Below are positions 8,256-16,621 of a DNA stretch of 41,092 bases, one piece after another (the stretch's first letter is position 1; every line of letters begins with the position of its first letter). Position numbers and translations under genes: made by a program. The notes under the pieces were generated by a model. That model was not told the DNA's origin, ran no database searches, and was given only the letters and a program-made list of their open reading frames with translations. The stretch is from the IMG/VR virus record IMGVR_UViG_3300025889_000266, positions 1 to 41,092 of that record. One strand, 5' to 3'. Origin of the DNA: a virus.

Positions 8256-8972
8256 ATGTCTGAAGAATTCTTGGGCGAGACCACTGCCCAGCCAGCCGAA
8301 ACTAGCCTACCCGCAGTTGAGGCACAAGCGGTAAAGCAAGAAGGGAAAGCCGAATACGGTGAGTTCCTCCAAGCTATTACCAACCCTGAAGGAAAGCCTA
8401 AGTACAAAACTGTGGCGGATGCGTTGATCGGCGCAGCTAAGGCGCAGGAGCATATCCAGCGTATCGAAGCTGAAAACGCTGAACTTCGCAGTGTCGCTAA
8501 GAAGGTTGAGACTATGGAACAACTCCTTCAACGCCTTGAACAAGGTAAGGGTTCCGACCAAACCCCGATTCCGAAAGTCGAGGATCAGGAGCAGATCGTT
8601 CTTTCTGTACTGGAGAGACGAGAACAGGCTCTTCGTGAACGCCAGAACCGTGAACAGGTACTGGAGTCGCTTAAAGGAAAGTTTGGAGATAAAGTCCAGG
8701 ATGTCCTTCAAGCGAAAGCTACTGAACTTGGTCTTAGCGTAGCTGAGATGGGTGCATTGGCTGCACGTTCACCTAAAGCAGTACTTGGTTACTTCGATGC
8801 AAAAACCGTGGCTCCTTCCGTACAAAGTACGGTAAATACGCAGGCTCTTTCTCCAAAACAAACGGAAGTAAAAGCACCTGACAATATCATGTGGGGCGCA
8901 AGCACCAAGGATGTTGTAGGGTTCTTCCGGCAAGTTAAAGAGGAAGTAAACAAGGAACTTGGACTTACCTAA
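8256..8972 (+). CDS. capsid scaffolding protein
   Basis: This 238-residue, acidic and Gln/Glu/Ala-rich protein lies directly before the coat gene. It has a disordered N-terminus (ETTAQPAETSLPAVEAQAV), a long coiled-coil-like central helix (residues about 67-155, including IQRIEAENAELRSVAKKVE), and a compact C-terminal region ending VGFFRQVKEEVNKELGLT. Size, charge and position match T7-type scaffolding proteins, which organise coat subunits and portal into the procapsid and then leave. A 12-base gap carrying an AGGAG Shine-Dalgarno separates it from the coat gene. Confidence 0.85.
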   Translation: MSEEFLGETTAQPAETSLPAVEAQAVKQEGKAEYGEFLQAITNPEGKPKYKTVADALIGAAKAQEHIQRIEAENAELRSVAKKVETMEQLLQRLEQGKGSDQTPIPKVEDQEQIVLSVLERREQALRERQNREQVLESLKGKFGDKVQDVLQAKATELGLSVAEMGALAARSPKAVLGYFDAKTVAPSVQSTVNTQALSPKQTEVKAPDNIMWGASTKDVVGFFRQVKEEVNKELGLT

Positions 8973-8984
8973 CAGGAGAATACT

Positions 8985-9953
8985 ATGTCCAATATGACGC
9001 TGAACTCTGCTGCGTTTATCGAAGCGCAACAGTATAGTCAGTTTATCCTTCGTACCCTGCCGACTGCGATCCTTCCCGCCTCTTTCTATCGGGATGTATC
9101 GGATTTCGGCGCAGGTTCGACGCTAAACATCAAAACCATTGGTACGGCAACGATTCAAGAAGTAGAAGAGGATACTCCTCTTATCTACAACCCGATTGAA
9201 ACCGGCAACATCACTCTCTCAATCACCGACTATGTTGGCGATGCTTGGTACGTTACTGACGTACTGCGTCAAGATGGTTCGCAGATTGAGGCTCTGATGG
9301 CTGCTCGCGCACAGGAAGCTACCCGTGCGATTCAGCAGCGTTTTGAAAGCCGCTTCTATCAAGTTGCCTATGCTGGTCAAACGGCTGCTAACCCCAACAA
9401 CGTAAACGGCTTCGCTCACCGCTTCCGCGCTACTGGCGCTAACTGGACGATGGACGAAGATGACCTGATTGCAATGCGTCTCGCATTCGATAAGGCCAAC
9501 GTACCGCAGTTCGGGCGCGTTGCTATTGTTGATCCCGTGGTTGCAGCAACTTTCCAGAAGAAGGTTGTTATGACCTCGCAGCTTGATCGTCTCCCGGCTT
9601 ATCAGTCGGTACTCGAAAATGGCTTCAACAACGAGCACCAGTTTGTAATGCGAATTCATGGCTGGGATATCTGGACCTCTAACCTTCTGCCCACGGTCGC
9701 CGCTGGCACGAGCGTAGACGGAACCAGCACTCAGTCTGCTAGCACTACCTGTATCGCTAACCTCTTCATGTCCATCGCGGATGACAACACCAAGCCGGTT
9801 ATGTCGGCATGGCGTCAGCCCCCGAAGGTTGAAGGTGAGCGCAACAAGGATCGCCAGCGTGATGAGTTCCTTACGACGGCTCGTTGGGGCATGGGAGTAC
9901 AGCGCCGGGATACCCTCGGTGTAGTTGTAACTTCTGCAACGGCAACGGAATAA
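8985..9953 (+). CDS. major capsid protein
   Basis: This 322-residue protein is preceded by a strong CAGGAG ribosome binding site and follows the scaffold gene. The sequence pattern fits HK97-fold coats of podoviruses: an N-terminal arm (MSNMTLNSAAFIEAQQYSQF), a strand-rich region with GAGSTLNIKTIGTATIQE, a long spine helix (around SQIEALMAARAQEATRAIQQ), then the P-domain with VPQFGRVAIVDPVVAATFQK. It ends in a segment with VQRRDTLGVVVTSATATE. Codon use is markedly more GC-rich than in the tail appendage genes, consistent with high expression. It forms the icosahedral shell around the packaged DNA. Confidence 0.88.
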   Translation: MSNMTLNSAAFIEAQQYSQFILRTLPTAILPASFYRDVSDFGAGSTLNIKTIGTATIQEVEEDTPLIYNPIETGNITLSITDYVGDAWYVTDVLRQDGSQIEALMAARAQEATRAIQQRFESRFYQVAYAGQTAANPNNVNGFAHRFRATGANWTMDEDDLIAMRLAFDKANVPQFGRVAIVDPVVAATFQKKVVMTSQLDRLPAYQSVLENGFNNEHQFVMRIHGWDIWTSNLLPTVAAGTSVDGTSTQSASTTCIANLFMSIADDNTKPVMSAWRQPPKVEGERNKDRQRDEFLTTARWGMGVQRRDTLGVVVTSATATE

Positions 9954-9966
9954 GGAGTAAATAATC

Positions 9967-10422
9967 ATGGCTAAAGAAAATAGTGCAGGTCTTGGTGTAA
10001 GCGCCCGTTATGGTGCCATCTCTCTTCCTGATGGCGCTCGCGGTGAACTCGGACGAGGCGAAGGCGGTATTTATACGCTTGCCGCTGACTTTTCGGCAAA
10101 TCTTATCAACTCCGATTCTATCGGTCAGGCGGTAACGGTTCTGCATCCGGGAACTCTGGTGCTTCGCGGTTGGGCTGAAGTAGAGACGGCTGTCTCTCTG
10201 AGTGCTGCTGGTGCTGCTGTATCCATTGGTCGCCAAGGCGGCCTGGGTACGGATAGTGCCGATCTCTCGGGTTCGGCTGTCGGTGTGGGCTTCAAAGCTC
10301 TGGGCCTCAAGGGGACGTTCTCCACCGGTATCACGGCTACAACGACGGTTGTTGTTGGTATGGCTGCTGGTTCAATCGAAGGTGGCGCTGGGCGTTTGAT
10401 CCTTGAGATCCTCAAGGCTTAA
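9967..10422 (+). CDS. putative capsid decoration or minor head protein
   Basis: This 151-residue product lies 13 bases after the coat gene and just before a strong terminator. It is rich in Gly, Ala, Ser and Val with alternating strands, few charges and no Cys: SARYGAISLPDGARGELG near the N-terminus, then GQAVTVLHPGTLVLRGWAEV, then VGFKALGLKGTFSTGITATT and a final RLILEILKA. The beta-rich, low-charge profile and position suggest a head decoration or cement protein, but I do not recognise a specific family. It shares the high-GC codon use of the coat gene, which suggests strong expression. Confidence 0.7.
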   Translation: MAKENSAGLGVSARYGAISLPDGARGELGRGEGGIYTLAADFSANLINSDSIGQAVTVLHPGTLVLRGWAEVETAVSLSAAGAAVSIGRQGGLGTDSADLSGSAVGVGFKALGLKGTFSTGITATTTVVVGMAAGSIEGGAGRLILEILKA

Positions 10423-10449
10423 CGATAACTACAACGACAACAACTCTTA

Positions 10450-10487
10450 GGGGGAGTTGGGGCGGGTGTCCCGCTCCCCCTTTTTTA
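10450..10487 (+). terminator. Rho-independent terminator after the head genes
   Basis: A very GC-rich hairpin pairs GGGGGAG (10450-10456) with CTCCCCC (10474-10480). Inside it a GCGGG/CCCGC stem closes around TGT, and a run of Ts follows at 10481-10486 with further Ts after it. It separates the capsid genes from the tail genes and would reduce readthrough into the latter. Confidence 0.85.
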
Positions 10488-10501
10488 TTTTTGGAGTCAG
10501 T

Positions 10502-11290
10502 ATGAAACTTACTCTCCTAGAGATAGTTCAAGACATAATGAACGATATGGATGGAGACAATGTTAACTCCATCAATGACACAATTGAAGCGCAGCAAGTT
10601 GCACAGATTGTCAAAACTACGTACCTTGAAATGCTGGCTAATCGCAATTGGCCGCATATGCATTCTCCTTTTAATTGCAATTCCTCTTCGGATTCTTCTT
10701 ATCCTACTAGCCTATCCATACCGGATAATATCAAAGAAGTTAAATGGATTCGGTACAACAAACGCTCCATTACCGACACGAAGGATAAGTATGAAGAGAT
10801 AACGTACCTCCAACCGGAAGACTTCTTCGATCATTGTTCCAGGAGAGACTCTTCTGCAAGCAATGTTCAAATCATTAATCTTAACGGTATGCGAATAAAT
10901 GTTCGCAACGATCAGCCTCCACAATACTGGACAAGTTTCGATGATTCCACCCTCATCATGGATTGTTTCGATAGCAATGTGGATTCAGTGCTACAAGCGG
11001 GAAAGACTTCTTGTTGGGGCGTTAAGAATCCTGAGTGGTCTGGCTTGGATAGCAGCATTCCTGATCTGCCTGCCGAAGCGTTTCCTGCTCTTGTTGAAGA
11101 AGCTAAAAGCACTGCTTTCTATACTCTTAGGCAAGTGGCAAACGAAAAGGCTGAACAGAAGGCTAGCAGACAGCATCGTTGGCTTTCTCGTAAAGCATGG
11201 CGAGCTAAGGGCGGTATCCGTATGCCTAACTATGGTAGGCGCAAGGCTTTCTCTGGTTATGAAAAGAACCCTCTCTTGGATAAAGGCTAA
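10502..11290 (+). CDS. head-tail adaptor (tail tubular protein A-like, gp11-type)
   Basis: I chose ATG 10502 (262 aa), after the terminator and a GGAG ribosome site; an upstream in-frame TTG at 10457 would lie inside the terminator stem. The N-terminus (KLTLLEIVQDIMNDMDGDNV, then INDTIEAQQVAQIVKTTY) and the following NRNWPH motif are strongly characteristic of podoviral adaptor proteins, which form the ring joining portal and nozzle. The C-terminus is basic, with RQHRWLSRKAWRAKGGIRMP. Size is somewhat larger than T7 gp11 (196 aa) but normal for related marine podoviruses as I recall. It overlaps the next start by one base. Confidence 0.82.
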   Translation: MKLTLLEIVQDIMNDMDGDNVNSINDTIEAQQVAQIVKTTYLEMLANRNWPHMHSPFNCNSSSDSSYPTSLSIPDNIKEVKWIRYNKRSITDTKDKYEEITYLQPEDFFDHCSRRDSSASNVQIINLNGMRINVRNDQPPQYWTSFDDSTLIMDCFDSNVDSVLQAGKTSCWGVKNPEWSGLDSSIPDLPAEAFPALVEEAKSTAFYTLRQVANEKAEQKASRQHRWLSRKAWRAKGGIRMPNYGRRKAFSGYEKNPLLDKG

Positions 11291-11553
11291 TGGCTAAATC
11301 ATCAGCTTGGCAACGAAAAGAAGGCAAAGACCCAAAAGGCGGATTGAACGCTAAAGGGCGGGCAGCTTATAACAGAGAGACAGGAGGCAATTTAAAAGCC
11401 CCTGCACCTAACCCTAAAACAAAGAAAGATGCTGGAAGAAGGAAATCTTTTTGCGCTCGTATGAAAGGCATGAAAGAGAAGCTGACCAGCGAGAAAACAA
11501 AGAACGATCCTAACAGTAGGATCAATAAGTCTTTGAGGGCATGGAACTGCTGA
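11290..11553 (+). CDS. small basic protein, DUF6321-like
   Basis: This 87-residue, Lys/Arg/Gly-rich protein begins MAKSSAWQRKEGKDPKGGLN and continues AKGRAAYNRETGGNLKAP, a pattern I recognise as the short DUF6321 family found beside phage tail genes. A central RRKSFCARMKGM segment and a C-terminal SLRAWNC are also typical. Its function is not known; the charge suggests nucleic acid contact, perhaps as a minor virion protein. It overlaps the adaptor stop by one base and lies eight bases before the next gene. Confidence 0.65.
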   Translation: MAKSSAWQRKEGKDPKGGLNAKGRAAYNRETGGNLKAPAPNPKTKKDAGRRKSFCARMKGMKEKLTSEKTKNDPNSRINKSLRAWNC

Positions 11554-11560
11554 GGATTAA

Positions 11561-11785
11561 ATGGAAGTTATTCAAAACGGAAGTTACTGGGTAATTAAGA
11601 ATACCCGAGGGCCGATCCCTAAAGTTCTTGACGGAGACTGGGTATCTAAAGGAAAAGCTGAAGAAGCCATTAAGCTGTTCCAGCAACAAGTACAAAGTCG
11701 AGCAATCAACGTAAGTCAACGTAGCAGAGAGCGCAGAGAACGTGCAATCCCTTCGACAAAAACACAGCCAGACAACAATAGTTGA
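11561..11785 (+). CDS. hypothetical protein overlapping the nozzle start
   Basis: A 74-residue product preceded by GAGGAT. The first 50 residues are a small mixed fold (NGSYWVIKNTRGPIPKVLDG, then SKGKAEEAIKLFQQQVQ); the remainder is Arg/Ser-rich and low in complexity. It has no recognised family. Its last 44 bases overlap the GTG start of the nozzle gene in another frame, which argues for coupled translation. Function unknown; position suggests a minor virion or assembly role. Confidence 0.55.
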   Translation: MEVIQNGSYWVIKNTRGPIPKVLDGDWVSKGKAEEAIKLFQQQVQSRAINVSQRSRERRERAIPSTKTQPDNNS

Positions 11786-13619
11786 GGCTAACAACTGGGT
11801 CGCTGGCCTTGTAACAGAGGCTTCTCCTATCAATTTCCCGGAAGGGGCTTCGGTAGATGAGGAGAACTTTGTGCTGGACAGAGACGGTTCTCGTAAACGC
11901 CGCCTTGGTCTAGGTAAGGTTGGTGATGGTATTCAAGAACTCGGCCATGTATCCGTAAGCGTATCTGGGAGCAGCACTGTATCCAATACGTGCTATGCCT
12001 CTATGAGTTATCTCTGGACTAACGCTGGAGAAAATCCTGCTACAAATATCTTTGTTTATCAGTACGGCAACAAACTGTACTTTTACGATGCTAACTCTGC
12101 TGACAGCGTAGGCAATCCGTATTTCGGGTCCAACATATCTCTTACGGCAACCATAGGGACTAAGTTCTCTTTTTCCAGTATTCAGGGGAATTTGATTGTA
12201 GCTGTAGGGGATCAGCAGCTACGAGTTGTCGAGTACTTGTCTTCTATTTCGTACTCGCTATCGCAAGTGCGTCTTAAAGTACGAGACTTCTGGGGCATAG
12301 ATGACGGGTTTGCTACGGACGAGCGGACAAGTACTCTCACGGATCTTCACGCTTATAATTTATATAACCAAGGCTGGGTACCAGAGTTCTTTTGCTCTTC
12401 TGATCCTGACAACCCTACTACCATGAATAATGGCACAACAGAGGATCCTGTTGAGCGCACGTATCTTTCTCTTGGTGTATATCCCAGCAATGCGGATATC
12501 TTGTTCACTGCGCTTACAATGCTTACTAATGGCCGTAAAGCATACTATCCGCACGCTCTCAAGAACATTGTATCCGGTAATACACCCGCTGCTAATGGGC
12601 ACTACATCATTGATCTCTTTAATCGCAGCCAAGGCCGAAAGGACACTTACGACGAAGATATAGCTGCGGGTTGGACTGCTCGCAGGGATTATAAGAATTC
12701 CATAGTTACGGACCAATCCACTGGAGGTATTAGAAGTATTGCAGCCTACGCTGGCCGTATCTTCTATGCCTGTTCTGCTGGGGAAACTGGAGGAGACTCC
12801 AAGAGTCCCCATATTGGCACATTCGTGCTGTTCTCTAAATTGGTGGACTCAATCCAGGATCTTGGGAAGTGCTATCAAGAAGCGGATCCTACTGCAGAAG
12901 ATATCTCGGATCTGATTGATACAGATGGAGGGTACATACAGCTTCCTGATGCAGTAAACATCAAAGCATTGATACCTTTTAAGAGCGAGCTTCTTGTCTT
13001 TGCGGACAATGGCGTATGGTCTATTGCGGGAGGAGATAGGGGCTTTACGGCTACCGAATACCAGTCAAAGTTTCTCACGAACAATGGGGCTTTGTCTACC
13101 GACAGTATTGTTGTCACGCCGGATGCAGTGCTGTACTGGAGCCGTAACGGTATCTTTGCTCTGGGCGTAGGGCAGACAGGTATTGAATTCCAATCCTTGA
13201 CTGAGTACACGATTCAGCGTCTATATAACGCTATTCCGTACAACTGCAAGAACAACGCTATCGGTATATACGATGACGCATCGTATCGCTGCCGTTGGTT
13301 GTACCAGCAAGAATACAATGCGGATGCGCCTCAAAAGTTCACGCATGAATTGATCCTGGATCTCTCTATGCCTGCATGGAGTCGCTTCAAGTTTTACGAT
13401 CTTTCAGTTACTTTTATCGCTACTCCTAGAGTAACAGGATATTTAACGACGCCAGTAGCATATAGAAACGTAGTTGGCTCTGATTTCCGATATACAGGGC
13501 TTGAAGAACAGGATTCTCATACGTACTCAATGTCTTTATTCTATTACAATAATGAAAACTTTGAGGACTGGTCAGCAGTAGACGCAGCCGCCTATCTTAT
13601 AACGGGGTATCTTCTGTGA
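11742..13619 (+). CDS. tail nozzle (tail tubular protein B-like), body part
   Basis: This 625-residue protein starts at GTG 11742 within the preceding gene. The start SQTTIVEANNWVAGLVTEAS, then PINFPEGASVDEENFVLDRDG, is the signature of podoviral nozzle (gp12-type) proteins, followed by beta-propeller-like repeats (FVYQYGNKLYFYD; FKSELLVFADNGVWSIAGG; DAVLYWSRNGIFALG). It would form the tail tip channel below the adaptor. In relatives as I remember them, the sequence continues beyond the AAYLITGYLL found at this stop into a hinge with an APYL/HF-K-TE pattern and a final W-E-W...KIRGKGRALSF domain. Here those parts lie in the next three ORFs, so this gene appears to be split at its 3' end. Confidence 0.82.
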   Translation: MQSLRQKHSQTTIVEANNWVAGLVTEASPINFPEGASVDEENFVLDRDGSRKRRLGLGKVGDGIQELGHVSVSVSGSSTVSNTCYASMSYLWTNAGENPATNIFVYQYGNKLYFYDANSADSVGNPYFGSNISLTATIGTKFSFSSIQGNLIVAVGDQQLRVVEYLSSISYSLSQVRLKVRDFWGIDDGFATDERTSTLTDLHAYNLYNQGWVPEFFCSSDPDNPTTMNNGTTEDPVERTYLSLGVYPSNADILFTALTMLTNGRKAYYPHALKNIVSGNTPAANGHYIIDLFNRSQGRKDTYDEDIAAGWTARRDYKNSIVTDQSTGGIRSIAAYAGRIFYACSAGETGGDSKSPHIGTFVLFSKLVDSIQDLGKCYQEADPTAEDISDLIDTDGGYIQLPDAVNIKALIPFKSELLVFADNGVWSIAGGDRGFTATEYQSKFLTNNGALSTDSIVVTPDAVLYWSRNGIFALGVGQTGIEFQSLTEYTIQRLYNAIPYNCKNNAIGIYDDASYRCRWLYQQEYNADAPQKFTHELILDLSMPAWSRFKFYDLSVTFIATPRVTGYLTTPVAYRNVVGSDFRYTGLEEQDSHTYSMSLFYYNNENFEDWSAVDAAAYLITGYLL

Positions 13620-14617
13620 AACCTATTCGTAGGATACAATCTTGGAATACACAAAATTTTCAAAATCAACAAGATGGCCAATCAAGTTTTATATCTCCAT
13701 CTAGATATAAAATGGCTCCTTACCTAACCGCGTATTTTAACAGAACGGAAATAATTGTTCCTGATCTTGCGGTACAACCTTGGGAACCTCCTGATAATGG
13801 AGGAGGAGGGGGTGGAGAACCGTATGATGATTATGTTTCTACTTTAAATTTAGATAACTGGTGGAAATTATCAGAGGCTTTCGACTATCCTGACACCAGT
13901 GGAATAAATTCTGGTACTCAAATTTACCCAATAACAAGATCAGGTTCAAGTACAATAGGGCTTGGGTACGAATCTCAAGTAAGTACAGTAACTAACGGAA
14001 CTTACGATAAAAAATCCATAAGATTTTTAGATATTAAAGATCTTTCGATATCTTCTTCAAACGTACCATTTGGATTAGTAACATCTACTGCACTTGGTTC
14101 CGGTTTTACGACTGCTTCTCCTTTTTCATTGCATGGTTGGTTTATTTTAGAGAAGGCCAAAACAAATTATATATTTAGAACCCATAATACGATGTATTAT
14201 CGTGGACTACAATTTTATATAACTTCTGCATTAAAAGCGAGATTAGAGTTTGGAAATGGAGGATTACCTGATCTCCCTAATAGAAGAACTTACGAATCTC
14301 CTGTCTCTGTAGTAAGTTTGGATACACCTACATTTATAGTAGTGAACTGTACTCCAAGTACAGTTGCTGCAAATAATGTTTTCGAGGTTTGGGTTAATGG
14401 TGTAAAAATTAGTATGGCTTATACTAGTGGAACTGCAACTACAACTTCGTGGCCGTCTGGCGATAACACAAATTTTGGAGTATACGGGGCTAATACAGGT
14501 GCACAACCAACCGCTGTAAATTATTCTTTAGTAGGAAAAATAGATCAAATAGGCCATATAAATAGATGGTTAACTCAGACTGAAATTGAAACAATGTGGG
14601 ATTTGGGTAAATTTTAA
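13616..14617 (+). CDS. LamG-like domain protein with nozzle-hinge N-terminus
   Basis: This 333-residue product starts at GTG 13616 (GTGA overlap with the nozzle stop). Its N-terminus contains SRYKMAPYLTAYFNRTE (about residues 30-46), which matches the hinge that follows the body in other nozzle proteins and also matches the start of the next gene. A Gly-rich linker and PYDDY lead into a LamG/concanavalin-like jelly roll (about 70-330): FSLHGWFILEKAKTNYIFR, then ARLEFGNGG, EVWVNGVKISM and a closing LVGKIDQIGHINRWLTQTE. Such domains bind glycans, so a receptor-binding role on the tail tip is likely (inference). The gene is clearly AT-richer than the nozzle body. Confidence 0.72.
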   Translation: MKPIRRIQSWNTQNFQNQQDGQSSFISPSRYKMAPYLTAYFNRTEIIVPDLAVQPWEPPDNGGGGGGEPYDDYVSTLNLDNWWKLSEAFDYPDTSGINSGTQIYPITRSGSSTIGLGYESQVSTVTNGTYDKKSIRFLDIKDLSISSSNVPFGLVTSTALGSGFTTASPFSLHGWFILEKAKTNYIFRTHNTMYYRGLQFYITSALKARLEFGNGGLPDLPNRRTYESPVSVVSLDTPTFIVVNCTPSTVAANNVFEVWVNGVKISMAYTSGTATTTSWPSGDNTNFGVYGANTGAQPTAVNYSLVGKIDQIGHINRWLTQTEIETMWDLGKF

Positions 14618-16324
14618 ATGCGTATAGGTGCATCTCGACAGAAGTACTCTCCGTGGCTTGTTGTGCATTTCAACAAGACTGAAAGCATTTCTGCTGATTC
14701 TCCTGTGGATCCGTTTGGCCCGCCATCAGGCGGAATATACCCGTATGATGATTACGCAAGTGGTTGGTCAGGCGGACCTGCACTTCATTACTGGTGGAAG
14801 ATGCGGTTGGATGTTACAGCAACATCCTCTATATCGCAAACTAATAGAGGAACTGGCGGCACAGCTATTCTGTATAGCAGCGATAGAAATTCAATGAGTA
14901 AGACTTTTGCAGTAACATTAGGAACAGAAGACTCTTCTGCTCTTGTTCCAGCAGGGAGTGCCGATAGAACTGTTATTTATGCGCCTAATGTTGAAATTAA
15001 CGGTACGCAACCTTTTACTGCTGGTATATGGGTAAGACCGAAGGTTCAAAACCAAGGAACCGCTTTGTTATTTCAATCCAATCTTGGATCTCCTGCGGAT
15101 AAACTTGATGCTAGCAGCTACAATGTTTATCGCGGGCTATGGGTTGAATTAGTCAACGGTAAAATTTGGGCGCAATTTGGAAATGGGCGAGGAAACTCAT
15201 ACACTAACAGAATTTCTTTTGAAACAGACTTTAGTTGTGTTGAAAACGATACTGTACAATTTGTAGCAGTTTACTGTGATCCAACCAGCTATCAAACGGC
15301 TGAAGCATCCCTCTGTCCTGTATTTAAATTGTACGCAAATGGAAGGCAAATTCCATACCATAGAAACGGAGGAATAGGTTCTGTTGCTGGCGGGTATTTT
15401 GGAGACTCAGCATACCAAGCCGTTGCTTGGTCAACTTTAACTAATAGTGTTGGACTTAGTGGCGTAGGGTTTCCGGGGACACAAAAAATTTATTGGCATA
15501 ATAACGTAATTGATGAGCCTTTTGTTCATTTTGACGAGATTACTCCGCACCAAATTCGTAGGATGTGGGAAATAGGTATTACTGGAAGTTCCGATTTCAC
15601 TACCGCAAGTGTTGCGTACACAAGCTCGGATCCTTATTTTGATAATGTAGTCTGGCTTATACACGGAGAAGGTACTCTTTCTTCTGTCAATATACAAGAT
15701 AGCAGTAAATATAATTGGCCTGTGACTGTAACTAATAAAGCCTATATAGACACATCAGAGAAAAAATTTGGAATAAGTTCTGTTCGTTTTGCTGGAACTG
15801 GTGTCGCCACTGGTGGAGGCGCTTGTATTGAAAACCCAGGCACTACAGAAATGATGCTTGGTTCTGATGATTGGACTATTGAAACTTGGTTGAATATTAA
15901 ACAAAAATCTACAAACCTAGCTATTATTTTTGATTCTTGTCCTATTAACTTTTATGCTAGGCATAACCAACTAAGACTTTCTCCTGCTGGTGTTCTTGCC
16001 TATAATGTAAATTCAACGTATCTAAGCTCTTCTTTTACACTATCAACAAGCGTCTGGTATCATGTTGCTGTTGTTAAATCCAATAATCTTGTCAAAATGT
16101 ATATAGATGGTCAAAAAACTGGATTAGAGTTGACCGATACGTATTCGTATACAACTGGAAGATTTCGTTGGGGAGCAGATAGCGCAGCCCATGAAACATT
16201 TGATGTGATTGGTTATAGCTTTAATGGATGGATGGAAGAGATGCGAATAACTAAAGGTGTGGCTAGATATACTAGCAATTTTACTCCTCCATCTGCTGCA
16301 TTCCCAGACGGAACTCCTGTTTAA
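14618..16324 (+). CDS. double LamG-domain protein, probable tail-tip receptor-binding module
   Basis: This 568-residue product begins at the base after the previous stop and in the same frame. The N-terminus GASRQKYSPWLVVHFNKTES aligns with the previous protein's hinge and with the region that continues nozzle proteins in relatives. After PYDDY comes LamG domain 1 (about 45-325), paralogous to the previous protein (YRGLWVELVNGKIWAQFGNG; PFVHFDEITPHQIRRMWEIG). LamG domain 2 is of a different subtype (about 335-560): DNVVWLIHGEGTLSSVNIQD, KFGISSVRFAG, DDWTIETWLNIKQ, YHVAVVKSNNLVKMYIDG, MEEMRITKGVARYTSNFTPP. Both domain types are known for carbohydrate or ligand binding. Confidence 0.78.
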   Translation: MRIGASRQKYSPWLVVHFNKTESISADSPVDPFGPPSGGIYPYDDYASGWSGGPALHYWWKMRLDVTATSSISQTNRGTGGTAILYSSDRNSMSKTFAVTLGTEDSSALVPAGSADRTVIYAPNVEINGTQPFTAGIWVRPKVQNQGTALLFQSNLGSPADKLDASSYNVYRGLWVELVNGKIWAQFGNGRGNSYTNRISFETDFSCVENDTVQFVAVYCDPTSYQTAEASLCPVFKLYANGRQIPYHRNGGIGSVAGGYFGDSAYQAVAWSTLTNSVGLSGVGFPGTQKIYWHNNVIDEPFVHFDEITPHQIRRMWEIGITGSSDFTTASVAYTSSDPYFDNVVWLIHGEGTLSSVNIQDSSKYNWPVTVTNKAYIDTSEKKFGISSVRFAGTGVATGGGACIENPGTTEMMLGSDDWTIETWLNIKQKSTNLAIIFDSCPINFYARHNQLRLSPAGVLAYNVNSTYLSSSFTLSTSVWYHVAVVKSNNLVKMYIDGQKTGLELTDTYSYTTGRFRWGADSAAHETFDVIGYSFNGWMEEMRITKGVARYTSNFTPPSAAFPDGTPV

Positions 16325-16333
16325 GGTAATAAC

Positions 16334-16621
16334 ATGGCACTACAGAATCAATCATCATGTCTAGTACAGGCTCGATGGGAATGGACAACCTCCGAAGACT
16401 CTAATCGTTGGGGAAGCGAGTTCCAAGCCTATCGTTTTAGGCAACCTTTATTTGTTGAGGAAACTAACAGCAGCCTTAGCGACGGACTATCTGTTATTAC
16501 TACTCGTAACAAGATACGCGGTAAAGGTAGAGCGTTGTCTTTTCGATTCAGGACAGAACCAGGGAAGGACTGCCAGCTTCTAGGTTGGAGCGTGGAACTA
16601 GGATGGAACCGCGAAGTATGA
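16334..16621 (+). CDS. nozzle C-terminal domain encoded as a separate ORF
   Basis: This 95-residue protein starts at ATG 16334, with AAGG eight bases upstream. It consists of WEWTTSEDSNRWGSEFQAYR, then VITTRNKIRGKGRALSFRFR and GKDCQLLGWSVELGWN. This is the pattern I recall as the very C-terminus of podoviral nozzle (tail tubular B-like) proteins, normally joined to the propeller body. Here it follows two LamG ORFs and is in the same frame as both, with only TAA stops between. It probably still docks onto the nozzle as a separate chain (inference). Its stop overlaps the next ATG (ATGA). Confidence 0.68.
   Translation: MALQNQSSCLVQARWEWTTSEDSNRWGSEFQAYRFRQPLFVEETNSSLSDGLSVITTRNKIRGKGRALSFRFRTEPGKDCQLLGWSVELGWNREV

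Noticed and set aside
9219-9968. 249-codon ORF antisense to the coat gene
   Set aside because: Length is explained by GC-rich codon use of the coat gene; the product has no family features.
13600-13640. Programmed -1 frameshift joining nozzle body to the first LamG ORF
   Set aside because: The frame relation is -1, but I see no slippery heptamer or strong following structure; GTGA coupling explains it better.
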